This document shows positions 16,938 to 25,092 of a stretch of DNA of 39,024 bases, one piece after another. Within the stretch, counting starts at the first letter, position 1; each line of letters opens with the position of its first letter. The translations under genes and the position numbers were made by a program. Origin of the DNA: JBJELF01 sp051879015 (GTDB lineage Bacteria; Bacillota; Clostridia; Lachnospirales; Lachnospiraceae); NCBI GenBank assembly GCA_051879015.1, contig JBJELF010000126.1:1-39024 (forward strand). Direction: 5' to 3'. The notes under the pieces were generated by a model. The model did no database searches. It was not told the origin of the DNA and saw nothing but the letters and a program-made list of their open reading frames with translations.

Positions 16938-16986
16938 AATTATGATTTAATGCCGCTGTCAAAAGCAGCGGCATTAAATCATAATT
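16938..16986. repeat. Perfect 21-bp inverted repeat between xerD and the LtaS-like gene
   Basis: The arms 16938-16958 and 16966-16986 are exact complements with a 7-base loop. The GC-rich core is next to the loop, the outer arms are A+T-rich. No continuous T-run follows on the minus strand, so it is an atypical terminator for xerD at best. Confidence 0.85.
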
Positions 16987-17007
16987 ATAAAAACTTTTTG
17001 AACTTCT

Positions 17008-17886
17008 TTAATGTCTGGGATGGGCGTTATAGGAATTCTGCAATTTCTTCTTCGTCATATTTACATACACATGAGTCGTCGAAATGTCTGCATGTCCCAT
17101 CATCTCCTGCACATCCTTCAAATCTGCCCCATTAGCAATCATATGAGCTGCAAAGGAATGACGCAGCGTATGGGGAGTAATATCCTTGGTGATACCTGCC
17201 TCCTTTGCATAATACTTTATAATTTTCCAAAATCCCTGACGACTCATACGTCCACCACCGCAATTTAAGAATAAATAATTACCGGTATTATCTGTCACAA
17301 ATTCCTCTCGAATCGCCAAATACTCTCTCAATGCTCTCTTTGCCTCAGAGCCAAAGGGAATTATACGGTCTCCCACACGAGTATGGCAGGTGACACACTG
17401 CACATTCATATTGATATCCTCACAATTTAATGTCAAAAGCTCTGTCACTCTCATCCCAGTCGCGTACAGCAATTCCAACATTGCCTTATCTCTTACTTCT
17501 TTCGCGGTATGATTGGTGGGCTGACTCAACAGGCAATCCATCTCCTCAATCGTCAAAATCTGAGGTATTTTTTTCTCCAGCTTAGGAGCTTTCACCCCGT
17601 CAGCAGGACTTTGCCCAATCAGTCCCTGGTTTTGTGCATAATGAAAAAATGATTTCATGGAAGCCACTGCTCTGGAAATGCTGGTACTTGCACTTCCCTG
17701 CTCCTGCATATAGAGAATATAAGACTGCAGACTTGTCTTAGTCACTTTCTGAACATCGGTAATTCCTTCTTTCGACAAATAGTCTGCCATCTTAATCAAA
17801 TCTCTCTGATAAGCCACTTCCGTATTTATCGGTGCTTTCTGTTCCTGATGAAGATAAGTAATAAAATTCTGTATTTCTACTATCAT
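17008..17886 (-). CDS. xerD: Tyrosine recombinase XerD
   Basis: A 292-residue XerC/D recombinase that resolves chromosome dimers at dif. The N-terminal SAM-like DNA-binding domain covers about 1-90. Catalytic residues: R146 (YATGMRVTELL), H239 and R242 (HTLRHSF), H265 (GHADISTT) and Y274 (VYVNM). The beta-hairpin, normally GKGxKxRxVP with the catalytic Lys, here reads CHTRVGDRIIP: no Lys, with R170 at or near the site. Synteny nudF-spoIIM-xerD matches Bacillus subtilis and supports XerD. Ribosome binding site AAGGGGAG. Own promoter at 18038-18066. Confidence 0.9.
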   Translation of the reverse strand: MIVEIQNFITYLHQEQKAPINTEVAYQRDLIKMADYLSKEGITDVQKVTKTSLQSYILYMQEQGSASTSISRAVASMKSFFHYAQNQGLIGQSPADGVKAPKLEKKIPQILTIEEMDCLLSQPTNHTAKEVRDKAMLELLYATGMRVTELLTLNCEDINMNVQCVTCHTRVGDRIIPFGSEAKRALREYLAIREEFVTDNTGNYLFLNCGGGRMSRQGFWKIIKYYAKEAGITKDITPHTLRHSFAAHMIANGADLKDVQEMMGHADISTTHVYVNMTKKKLQNSYNAHPRH

Positions 17887-18031
17887 AATAATATCTCCCC
17901 TTATTCTCTAAACTGATATGCCCCACAGTCGGGGCACCATCATATATAAAGTCGCACGTTTTGCACTCTTGCAATCGCTGCCCGCAGCATAAAACCATTC
18001 GTTTTTTCATCGCTAACCAAACTCGCACGTT
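17887..18031 (-). other. Long xerD leader with direct repeats and a hairpin
   Basis: From the predicted start near 18031 the leader has AACGTGCGAGTTT at its beginning and AACGTGCGACTTT about 70 bases later, then a TGCCCC/GGGGCA hairpin with a 6-base loop (about 17931-17948) 45 bases before the xerD ATG. No U-run follows the hairpin. A 78-codon frame crosses the leader into xerD but lacks a ribosome binding site. Confidence 0.5.
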
Positions 18032-18037
18032 ATGTAC

Positions 18038-18066
18038 ATTATAACTACTTTCTGCTAAAAATACAA
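18038..18066 (-). promoter_or_regulatory. Promoter of xerD
   Basis: TTGTAT (18061-18066), 17 bases, TATAAT (18038-18043), minus strand. Confidence 0.7.
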
Positions 18067-18117
18067 TTTATTTTTTTCATTTTTATTTCTATCTCAAAAG
18101 AAATGCTAAAATGGAAT

Positions 18118-18651
18118 CTAACAATAAATCGCAACAAATAAACTTATAAATAGTTCCATCAGAATGCCTGCCAAAAACAGAAGCATACTGACGAGAATGC
18201 AGACTGTTCTGCTAGACAGCATGCCCACTCGATATCCCTGTAAACCATAATGTAACACAAACCATGCGCTGATATAACACACCATATGTGGAAAGCAATT
18301 TAGTACCGCAGAGTACAGCCCCATTACTCCGTTTGCTCTAATCCAAAGAGCAGACAAAGCAGACAGACTCGTAGCATACAAAAAGACAAAACCAGGAATC
18401 AATCCCTTTCCGAGAGGATTATTTAAAGATAAGTTCAGTATCAAAAATACGATACCTCTCCGAATCACTAGCTGAAAAAAGACTAACCTGAAATCCAGGC
18501 TTTGCCGCTGAATCAAATACGTATAGTAGGATTGAAAAATAATTGCCCTCTCAATATACGGTTTAGGCAATTTATTAATTAATATCGTACCCAATAAAAT
18601 GCCAATCGCATACACAATCAATATTTCATTTTTTACATTTTTTTGATTCAC
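18118..18651 (-). CDS. spoIIM: SpoIIM-like sporulation membrane protein
   Basis: The 177-residue integral membrane protein has about five hydrophobic helices (roughly 8-26, 65-80, 84-105, 118-138, 148-176). Similarity to SpoIIM by eye is weak, but three things agree: position between nudF and xerD as in Bacillus subtilis, size near that of SpoIIM (about 200), and a mother-cell sigma-E-like promoter (18686-18714). SpoIIM acts with SpoIID and SpoIIP in peptidoglycan breakdown during engulfment. The start is a GTG with a weak ribosome binding site (GGAAAT). Alternative: another DUF95-type membrane protein. Confidence 0.68.
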   Translation of the reverse strand: MNQKNVKNEILIVYAIGILLGTILINKLPKPYIERAIIFQSYYTYLIQRQSLDFRLVFFQLVIRRGIVFLILNLSLNNPLGKGLIPGFVFLYATSLSALSALWIRANGVMGLYSAVLNCFPHMVCYISAWFVLHYGLQGYRVGMLSSRTVCILVSMLLFLAGILMELFISLFVAIYC

Positions 18652-18685
18652 TCATTATTTCCAAATTTTTATAATTATTTAAAAT

Positions 18686-18714
18686 ACTATATGTGATTTT
18701 CCTTCTGACTATAC
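18686..18714 (-). promoter_or_regulatory. Candidate sigma-E promoter of spoIIM, inside the end of nudF
   Basis: Minus strand GTATAGT (18708-18714), 14 bases, CATATAGT (18686-18693). The -10 fits the known sigma-E form CATAYANT fully; the -35 keeps the ATA core. The -10 overlaps the nudF stop codon, and the start of transcription would be near 18679, about 28 bases before the spoIIM GTG. Confidence 0.55.
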
Positions 18715-19238
18715 TTATTTTTGTATGCCATCAGTGCAGCCACTGTCTTAGAGTCATTAATTTTTCCCTGATAAATCATTTCTGCCAACTCGTCAATCGT
18801 GTATCCTTCCACATCAATCATCTCGTCAGGGTCAAGGTGCTGACTGCCCGGTGTCAAATCTGATGCCACATAGATATCTATCATCTCATCACAAAAGGCA
18901 ATGGCACTGCACACACGAATCAAAAATTCCATTTTTCCTGCGTGATATCCTGTCTCCTCCTGCAATTCACGATAGGCACAATCAATGGTTGGCTCCTCCG
19001 GATAGTCACGACAGCCTGCTGGTATCTCTAAAGTCATGCGGTCCAGGGAATTTCTAAACTGTCTTACCATTAAAATTTTACCGTCATTTCTCACCGGCAC
19101 TACTGCTGCCGCACCCTGATGCCCAATAAAATCCCATTTTACTTTCCTTCCATCTTCAGCCAGCATCGTATCTTCATAAATTTTTAAAATACTTCCCTCA
19201 TAAACTAATTTTCTGTCAACTCGCTCAATATGCCCCAT
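18687..19238 (-). CDS. nudF: NUDIX hydrolase, ADP-ribose pyrophosphatase type
   Basis: I start at the ATG at 19238 (183 residues, MGHIERVDRKLVYEGS) since AAAGGAG lies 7 bases before it; the longer frame from 19271 has no such site and runs into the rny terminator. The Nudix box GCRDYPEEPTIDCAYRELQE followed by ETGY is complete (REL-x-EE-x-G) but has one residue more than GX5EX7REUXEEXGU between the Gly and the first Glu. The family hydrolyses ADP-ribose to AMP and ribose 5-phosphate with Mg. The nudF-spoIIM-xerD order agrees with B. subtilis NudF. Confidence 0.88.
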   Translation of the reverse strand: MGHIERVDRKLVYEGSILKIYEDTMLAEDGRKVKWDFIGHQGAAAVVPVRNDGKILMVRQFRNSLDRMTLEIPAGCRDYPEEPTIDCAYRELQEETGYHAGKMEFLIRVCSAIAFCDEMIDIYVASDLTPGSQHLDPDEMIDVEGYTIDELAEMIYQGKINDSKTVAALMAYKNKYSQKENHI

Positions 19239-19273
19239 AGAAAAACTCCTTTCCGCCATTATCTTCTTCATCT

Positions 19274-19308
19274 AAAAAAAGCTGCCGCAAATAAAATTGC
19301 GACAGCTT
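19274..19308 (-). terminator. Terminator of rny
   Basis: Minus strand AAGCTGTCGCAA and TTGCGGCAGCTT pair with one G-U pair, followed by seven T. It separates rny from nudF. Confidence 0.9.
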
Positions 19309-19327
19309 CCCTTGTTAACGCAAGTAC

Positions 19328-20881
19328 TTACTTTGCGTAATCAGTCACTCTCGATTCACGGATCACATTTACCTTAATCTGTCCCGGATATTCAAGTTCC
19401 TGTTCAATTCGTTTCGATACATCTCTTGCCAACAGTACCATATCTGCATCACTAATCTGATCTGGCACTACCATAATACGAACCTCTCTACCTGCCTGAA
19501 TCGCAAAAGATTTCTCCACTCCCTTATAGGAACTGGTGATGTCTTCTAATTGTTTTAAACGGTTGGTATAAGTCTCCAAAGTCTCACGTCTTGCACCAGG
19601 TCTAGCCGCAGAAATTGTATCCGCAGCTTGTACAATACACGCAATCAAGGACTCCGGCTCCACATCTCCATGATGGGATTCTACCGCATTAATTACGATT
19701 TTTGATTCCTTATACTTTTTGCAAACTTCCACACCTAACTGAATATGAGAACCTTCCATTTCATGGTCCAAAGCCTTTCCAATGTCATGCAGCAAACCAG
19801 CTCTCTTTGCCAAGCGGATATCCAATCCCATCTCCGCTGCGAGCAAACCAGACAAATGTGCCACTTCAATGGAATGCTTCAATGCATTCTGACCGTAACT
19901 GGAGCGGAATTTTAATTTTCCCAACAATTTCACCAGCTCTGGATGAATGCCATGAACGCCCACTTCAATTAATGTGTTTTCTCCTTCCTCGCGCATCATC
20001 GCCTCTACTTCGCGCTGCGCTTTTTCCACCATTTCTTCAATTCTTGCTGGATGAATACGTCCATCCAAAATCAGTTTTTCTAGTGCAATACGTGCCACTT
20101 CTCTGCGAATTGGATCAAAGCTGGAAAGAATAACTGCCTCAGGGGTATCATCGATAATCAAATCCACACCCGTCATCGTCTCCAATGTACGGATATTTCT
20201 TCCTTCACGACCAATAATTCGACCCTTCATCTCATCATTAGGCAGCTGAACTACTGAGATGGTCGTCTCAGCTACATGGTCTGCCGCACATTTCTGAATA
20301 GCAGTCACCACATATTCCTTTGCCTTCTTGTTTGCTTCTTCCTTTGCTCTTGTTTCCATTTCTTTAATCATTCTTGCAGTGTCAAGCTTCACATCATCTC
20401 GCACCGACTCCAACAAAAATTCTTTTGCCTGTTCGGAGGTAAGACCTGAGATTCGTTCCAGTTCTTTCTTTGCTTGCTCAACCAAAGTGTCCGCTTCAAG
20501 ATGCTTTTTATTTAAGCTGTCCTCTTTGGCATTTAAGCTCGCTTCCCGTTTTTCCAACGCATCTGTCTTGCGATCGAGCGCTTCTTCTTTGTTCATTGCT
20601 CTCTTCTCTAATCTCGACAACTCCGCACGACGCTCTTTCACTTCTCTTTCCAATTCGTTCTTACTCTTTAAGTTTTCCTCTTTGGCTTCCAAAAGAGCTT
20701 CTCGCTTCTTCGTATCAGCAACTTTTTCAGCGGCTTTGATGATTTCAGTAGACTTCTCCTCGGCAGTACCAACCTTCTTAGCATAAATTTGTTTATGCCA
20801 ATAGTCGGATGCCAGCCAAGTAGCCACCCCTGACACAACTGCTGCAAGAATAATGAGGGCTATAGCGACAAATACATTCAC
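19328..20881 (-). CDS. rny: Ribonuclease Y
   Basis: A 517-residue RNase Y, the membrane-bound endonuclease that starts mRNA decay in many Firmicutes. N-terminal membrane helix (3-25), long Lys/Glu-rich coiled coil (about 30-190), KH domain (MKGRIIGREGRNIRTLE near 210-280) and HD domain with the LLHDIGKALDHE catalytic block. Length is normal (about 520). GGAGGTG is 9 bases before the ATG. Own promoter at 20930-20958. Neighbouring recA-recX is a conserved clostridial arrangement. Confidence 0.97.
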   Translation of the reverse strand: MNVFVAIALIILAAVVSGVATWLASDYWHKQIYAKKVGTAEEKSTEIIKAAEKVADTKKREALLEAKEENLKSKNELEREVKERRAELSRLEKRAMNKEEALDRKTDALEKREASLNAKEDSLNKKHLEADTLVEQAKKELERISGLTSEQAKEFLLESVRDDVKLDTARMIKEMETRAKEEANKKAKEYVVTAIQKCAADHVAETTISVVQLPNDEMKGRIIGREGRNIRTLETMTGVDLIIDDTPEAVILSSFDPIRREVARIALEKLILDGRIHPARIEEMVEKAQREVEAMMREEGENTLIEVGVHGIHPELVKLLGKLKFRSSYGQNALKHSIEVAHLSGLLAAEMGLDIRLAKRAGLLHDIGKALDHEMEGSHIQLGVEVCKKYKESKIVINAVESHHGDVEPESLIACIVQAADTISAARPGARRETLETYTNRLKQLEDITSSYKGVEKSFAIQAGREVRIMVVPDQISDADMVLLARDVSKRIEQELEYPGQIKVNVIRESRVTDYAK

Positions 20882-20929
20882 AGGAGCACCTCCTTATTTA
20901 GTTTTATTGTGTGATACACAACATATTAA

Positions 20930-20958
20930 ATTTTAGTACTTTTTGTTAATTATGTCAA
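20930..20958 (-). promoter_or_regulatory. Promoter of rny
   Basis: TTGACA (20953-20958), 17 bases, TAAAAT (20930-20935), minus strand. An inverted repeat TTGTG-TGATA-CACAA lies just downstream of the expected start. Confidence 0.75.
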
Positions 20959-21023
20959 GTATAGACTTGACCAATTTTATGAAAAATAATTTATAAAGTG
21001 CGTCAGCACAAAGCAATCAACTT

Positions 21024-21641
21024 TCATTGCCATTCATCTTCCAGTGCGGCAACCGCCCCTTGAATTTGCTCATAAGAAAAACCCTTGCTATAAAGATATC
21101 GTACAGCCCTGTCACGTTTCGCCCGATCACTCCAATTCCAATTAGAATATCTTTTATGAATTAGTTTCTGCAAAGCCTGCTCATCCTCATCCACCGTGCA
21201 TTCCTGTCTTTCTTCTGCAATCAAACTCAAAATCTCATCGCTGATTCCTTTCCGCTTTAAATCCATGCGTATCTTTTTCCAACTGTCTGTCTTAGATCGA
21301 TATTCCACATAGTTGCGCCCATATCTTAAGTCATCAATATATCCATAAGATTTCACATACTCAATAGCATCTTCAATAATGGGAGGAGGGTATTCTCCCT
21401 CCTCCAACTTGCTTCTCAGCTGATATTCCGTTCGATCCTGCTTCTCTAACAGATGCAGAGCACGCAATTTTGCTCTTTTTCTCAATAGCTGCTGCAATAT
21501 CTTTTCTAAATCTGGCTCCACTTCCATCTGCTCCTGCAAGCCAAACTTTTTACATTCTCCCCGATAAAGCTGGAACTTGCCCTCATCGGTTTTGATACTC
21601 ACTTTTTTGGAGTCAATGAAAACTATCTCCGTTATATACAT
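21024..21641 (-). CDS. recX: RecX, regulator of RecA
   Basis: The 205-residue protein has the three-repeat helical RecX architecture: RALHLLEKQDRTEYQLRSKL (61-80), YVKSYGYIDDLRYGRNYVEY (93-112) and KKIRMDLKRKGISDEIL. RecX binds RecA filaments and limits recombination. It starts 3 bases after recA and is clearly in the same operon. A G-rich stretch encoding EEGEYPPP is unremarkable. Confidence 0.93.
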   Translation of the reverse strand: MYITEIVFIDSKKVSIKTDEGKFQLYRGECKKFGLQEQMEVEPDLEKILQQLLRKRAKLRALHLLEKQDRTEYQLRSKLEEGEYPPPIIEDAIEYVKSYGYIDDLRYGRNYVEYRSKTDSWKKIRMDLKRKGISDEILSLIAEERQECTVDEDEQALQKLIHKRYSNWNWSDRAKRDRAVRYLYSKGFSYEQIQGAVAALEDEWQ

Positions 21642-21644
21642 GAA

Positions 21645-22742
21645 TTATTCCTCAGAATCGAGTTCTTCCTGCTCTAAGGCCTGCTCCAACTCCTCGCTAA
21701 ATTCTTCTGGTTCAGGCTCGACTGGTACTGCCACTACTACATCAGCTGGCATACCATACTTTTCTCTGACAGCCTTCTCTACTTCGGCCATCATCTGCGG
21801 ATGCTCTCTCAAATACAACTTTGCATTCTCACGTCCCTGTCCAATCTTTCCGCTCTTATAGGCATACCATGCACCACTCTTGATGATAATACCAAGATTT
21901 GCTGCCATATCCAGCAAATCACCTTCCTTGGCAATTCCTTTACCAAACATGATATCAAATTCGGCCTCCTTAAATGGCGGCGATACCTTATTTTTCACAA
22001 TTTTTACTTTAGTACGATTTCCAATCACTTCTCCGCCCTGCTTGATCGCTTCCACACGACGCACATCCATACGAATGGACGCATAGAATTTCAGTGCTCG
22101 TCCACCCGTCGTTGTCTCTGGATTACCGAACATCACACCAACCTTCTCACGCAGCTGATTGATAAAAATAACAATACAGTTCGAACGACTGATAGCGGCC
22201 GTCAGCTTTCTCAAAGCCTGTGACATTAAACGTGCCTGCAAACCAATATGGGAATCCCCCATGTCCCCCTCAATCTCCGCCTTTGGCACCAAAGCAGCGA
22301 CAGAATCCACTACAACGATATCAATTGCTCCGGAACGAACCATCGTCTCTGTAATCTCCAAAGCCTGCTCTCCACAATCAGGCTGTGAAATATAAAGATT
22401 ATCAACATCTACACCAATATTTTTGGCATAAACTGGATCCAGCGCATGTTCCGCATCAATAAAGCCTGCAATACCTCCACGCTTCTGAACCTCAGCTACA
22501 ATATGCAGCGCAATGGTGGTCTTACCACTGGATTCCGGTCCATAAATTTCTATTACACGTCCTTTTGGCACGCCTCCTAAGCCCAACGCAATATCTAAGC
22601 TCAAAGCTCCTGTAGGAACAGTCTCCACATTCATATGGGTATCATCGCCCAACTTCATGATGGAACCTTTTCCATAGGCTTTTTCAATCTGCATAATCGC
22701 AGCATCCAATGCTTTTTTCTTATCATCCTTTGCAACAGCCAT
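21645..22742 (-). CDS. recA: Recombinase RecA
   Basis: Start taken at ATG 22742 (365 residues, MAVAKDDKKKAL), with AAGGGATGA about 9 bases upstream; the longer frame adds only MICY. Walker A is GPESSGKTT (68-76); FINQLREKVG, NPETTTGGRALKFYAS and the acidic C-terminus (EPEPEEFSEELEQALEQ) are all present. RecA forms ATP-dependent filaments on single-stranded DNA for strand exchange and triggers LexA self-cleavage. It is preceded by a consensus promoter with a LexA box, so it is SOS-induced, and co-transcribed with recX. Confidence 0.99.
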   Translation of the reverse strand: MAVAKDDKKKALDAAIMQIEKAYGKGSIMKLGDDTHMNVETVPTGALSLDIALGLGGVPKGRVIEIYGPESSGKTTIALHIVAEVQKRGGIAGFIDAEHALDPVYAKNIGVDVDNLYISQPDCGEQALEITETMVRSGAIDIVVVDSVAALVPKAEIEGDMGDSHIGLQARLMSQALRKLTAAISRSNCIVIFINQLREKVGVMFGNPETTTGGRALKFYASIRMDVRRVEAIKQGGEVIGNRTKVKIVKNKVSPPFKEAEFDIMFGKGIAKEGDLLDMAANLGIIIKSGAWYAYKSGKIGQGRENAKLYLREHPQMMAEVEKAVREKYGMPADVVVAVPVEPEPEEFSEELEQALEQEELDSEE

Positions 22743-22807
22743 GTAACAAATCATCCCTTCTCATTTTATTTATTCGAACAAACTTTTCTCCTATGTTCGA
22801 TTTATTT

Positions 22808-22821
22808 TGAACATTTGTTCG
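22808..22821 (-). promoter_or_regulatory. LexA (SOS) box of recA
   Basis: Minus strand CGAACAAATGTTC fits the Gram-positive LexA operator CGAACRNRYGTTYC core (GAAC-N4-GTTC at 22809-22820). It begins 11 bases downstream of the -10, where bound LexA would block initiation. A further widely spaced CGAACA...TGTTCG pair lies at about 22773-22799. Confidence 0.88.
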
Positions 22822-22831
22822 CTATATTTTC

Positions 22832-22860
22832 ATTGTACTCTACTTTTTTCTATCTGTCAA
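22832..22860 (-). promoter_or_regulatory. Promoter of recA-recX
   Basis: TTGACA (22855-22860), 17 bases, TACAAT (22832-22837), minus strand. Confidence 0.88.
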
Positions 22861-22983
22861 GCCTTTTTGGAAGTTTTTCGATTATTTGTTCTATTTGTTT
22901 GAATCTATATACGGAATTAACACCTTCTGTTTCAATTTACATAAAATCACATAAAATTTTTTTCTACACCAAATACGAACCCT

Positions 22984-24069
22984 TCACATTACTATAGACA
23001 TAAATTCTTTAAAAGCTCCCGGAATTGAGTAGATATCCTTCAGCTGCGCCTTTGAAACAAACATCAATGTCCCCCTCGATTCTGCCACCTGTCCTTGGTC
23101 TGCTTGCACAAATTTGACTTCATATCCCTTCATATGCCATTCAATATGAGAAAAAATATGCTTTGCCGGCTTTAATTCCCGAAGCACGACATCATATCCT
23201 AAGTCTCTCCACCAATCGGTTGCCTCCTCCTGTGTCAAATGTCCTAAGGTCATCGGGAATTCATAAAGCCCTGCTAAGAGTCCCGTTTCCCCTCGTTTTT
23301 TTATTGCTGTCATATCCCCATCATTTACCACAAAGACCGTCCATTCCTCCACTTTTCGCCTTTTCTTAGGAGCTTTTACAGGAATTTCTTTCGTTCTGCC
23401 CTCCAGATGAGCCACACAGAACTCCTGCCAAGGACATTTCTCACAGATCGGTGTTCCATTTGGAAGACACATCAATGCCCCCAACTCCATCAGGCCCTGA
23501 TTCAAAATATCGGGGGCTAACATCGACTCTCTCAACAATGTGCTCAATTCTGTCTCCATCGCCTTCTTGGTAGCTGCCAAGCCGATATCATGGTTATCTC
23601 CTGTCAGTCTGGAAATTACTCGAAGTACATTGCCATCTACTGCCGCCACCGGCAAGCCATAGGCAATCGATGAAATTGCTCCTGCCGTATAACTTCCAAT
23701 GCCGGGCAGCTCCAACAGTTCCTCATAAGTTTGCGGCAAATTTCCATCATATTGCTCGCAGCAGAGAATGGCTGCTTTCTTCAGGTTCCTCGCCCTCGAA
23801 TAATAACCCAATCCTTCCCACAATTTCATCAAGATATCATCGTCCACCTGTGCCAAGGCAGGAATATCAGGCAGACAATTTAGGAATCGGACATAGTATG
23901 GCTTAACTGCCTCTACTCTTGTCTGCTGCAGCATAATCTCAGAAATCCACACATGGTAGGGAGTCACCTCACTCCTCCAAGGAAGCTCTCGATGATTCTT
24001 TTGATACCACTCACAGAGTGGTCCCATTGCCAATTTTATTCGTTCTCTTCTTTCTATCTCTTTTTTCAC
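22984..24069 (-). CDS. mutY: A/G-specific adenine DNA glycosylase MutY
   Basis: The 361-residue enzyme removes adenine mispaired with 8-oxoguanine. It has catalytic E44 (EIMLQQTRV) and D145 (AAVDGNV), the helix-hairpin-helix LPGIGSYTAGAI (121-132), the [4Fe-4S] cysteines C201, C209, C212 and C218, and a C-terminal NUDIX-like 8-oxoG-sensing domain (about 240-355). The first Cys gap is seven residues, against six in E. coli. The start is a GTG at 24069 with AAAGGAG upstream; an ATG inside that spacer is in another frame. Confidence 0.96.
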   Translation of the reverse strand: MKKEIERRERIKLAMGPLCEWYQKNHRELPWRSEVTPYHVWISEIMLQQTRVEAVKPYYVRFLNCLPDIPALAQVDDDILMKLWEGLGYYSRARNLKKAAILCCEQYDGNLPQTYEELLELPGIGSYTAGAISSIAYGLPVAAVDGNVLRVISRLTGDNHDIGLAATKKAMETELSTLLRESMLAPDILNQGLMELGALMCLPNGTPICEKCPWQEFCVAHLEGRTKEIPVKAPKKRRKVEEWTVFVVNDGDMTAIKKRGETGLLAGLYEFPMTLGHLTQEEATDWWRDLGYDVVLRELKPAKHIFSHIEWHMKGYEVKFVQADQGQVAESRGTLMFVSKAQLKDIYSIPGAFKEFMSIVM

Positions 24070-24141
24070 ACTTTCTCATTTACTCCTTTCTATCTTTTTC
24101 TCATCTTATCATTTTTCTTTTCAAACTAAAAGTCAAATAGT

Positions 24142-24170
24142 AAAAAGAGCAGGCATCTTTATGCCCGCCC
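24142..24170 (-). terminator. Terminator of uppP
   Basis: Minus strand GGGCGGGCAT-AAAG-ATGCCTGCTC forms a 10-bp stem with two G-U pairs, followed by TTTTTA. Confidence 0.85.
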
Positions 24171-24181
24171 TTACTACTTGA

Positions 24182-25024
24182 TTAAAAACACAGAAAATAC
24201 ACCAGCACCAACACTCCCAGTGCAATTCGGTAAATACCAAACACTTTGAAGTCATTCTTTTTAATGTATCCAACTAGGAATCGAATGGCGAGAATAGATA
24301 CCACATATGCTACAATCATTCCTACCAGCATAATTGCTACCTGTGGACCTACAAAACCGCCACTCTTTAAAAAGAATTTGACTAACTTTAATGCACTGGC
24401 TCCAAACATAACCGGAATCGCCAGATAGAAGGTATACTCCGCTGCAATATATCTGGAACATCCCAACAACATTGCTCCTAAAATCGTCGCTCCTGAGCGG
24501 GAGGTACCAGGAATTAAAGCCAGCACCTGAAAAATACCAATGCCAAAGACCACGCCATAACTCATATCAGAAAAGCTCTGAATCGGCATTGTCTTTCCCT
24601 TATGATGATTTTCCAGCAGAATGAAAGCAATACCATAGACAATCAGCATAACTGCCACCACATAAGCATTGTAAAAGTGCTCATCCATCCAGTCATCCAA
24701 GATAAGTCCCAGTACAGCTGCCGGCACGCAGCCTACAATCACCTTTCCCCACAATTTCCAGGTATCCATCTTTTCCTCTGAAGATTTTTTTTGTGAAAAA
24801 GGATTTAATTTATTAAAATATAGTGTCACTACCGCCATAATTGCACCAAGCTGAATGACTACTTCAAACATTTCCCAGAAACTATCTGTCATAATCTCTG
24901 GGCAAGAAGTAGTCCAGATAGAATCTACCAAAATCATATGACCAGTACTGCTGATGGGCAGCCACTCTGTAACACCTTCCACAATACCAATAAAAATAAT
25001 ACGCAACCACTCGATGATATTCAT
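24182..25024 (-). CDS. uppP: Undecaprenyl-diphosphatase UppP (BacA)
   Basis: The 280-residue, about eight-helix membrane enzyme dephosphorylates undecaprenyl pyrophosphate to recycle the lipid carrier of cell-wall synthesis; BacA homologues give bacitracin tolerance. Both signature blocks are present: EGVTEWLPISSTGH (15-28) and LIPGTSRSGATILGA (about 165-180). The region 76-84 (FSQKKSSEEK) is a cytosolic loop. It lies 68 bases after ung on the same strand. Confidence 0.96.
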   Translation of the reverse strand: MNIIEWLRIIFIGIVEGVTEWLPISSTGHMILVDSIWTTSCPEIMTDSFWEMFEVVIQLGAIMAVVTLYFNKLNPFSQKKSSEEKMDTWKLWGKVIVGCVPAAVLGLILDDWMDEHFYNAYVVAVMLIVYGIAFILLENHHKGKTMPIQSFSDMSYGVVFGIGIFQVLALIPGTSRSGATILGAMLLGCSRYIAAEYTFYLAIPVMFGASALKLVKFFLKSGGFVGPQVAIMLVGMIVAYVVSILAIRFLVGYIKKNDFKVFGIYRIALGVLVLVYFLCF

Positions 25025-25092
25025 ACAGTTCTCCCTTATTATAAATTTTTTCGCCGCTCAATCGAATCTTTCTCTCATTGATACAGTAATAA

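Noticed and set aside
17792..18028. Cys-containing 78-codon frame between spoIIM and xerD
   Set aside because: No ribosome binding site, overlap of about 95 bases with the xerD N-terminus, and it runs over a GC hairpin; better seen as leader RNA.
20328..20786. Ser/Phe-rich frame antisense to the rny coiled coil
   Set aside because: It mirrors the Lys/Glu-rich codons of the coiled coil on the other strand, and has no ribosome binding site.
20907..20921. TTGTG-TGATA-CACAA inverted repeat at the rny start site as an operator
   Set aside because: Short arms in A+T-rich DNA without a second copy; kept only as a note in the promoter entry.
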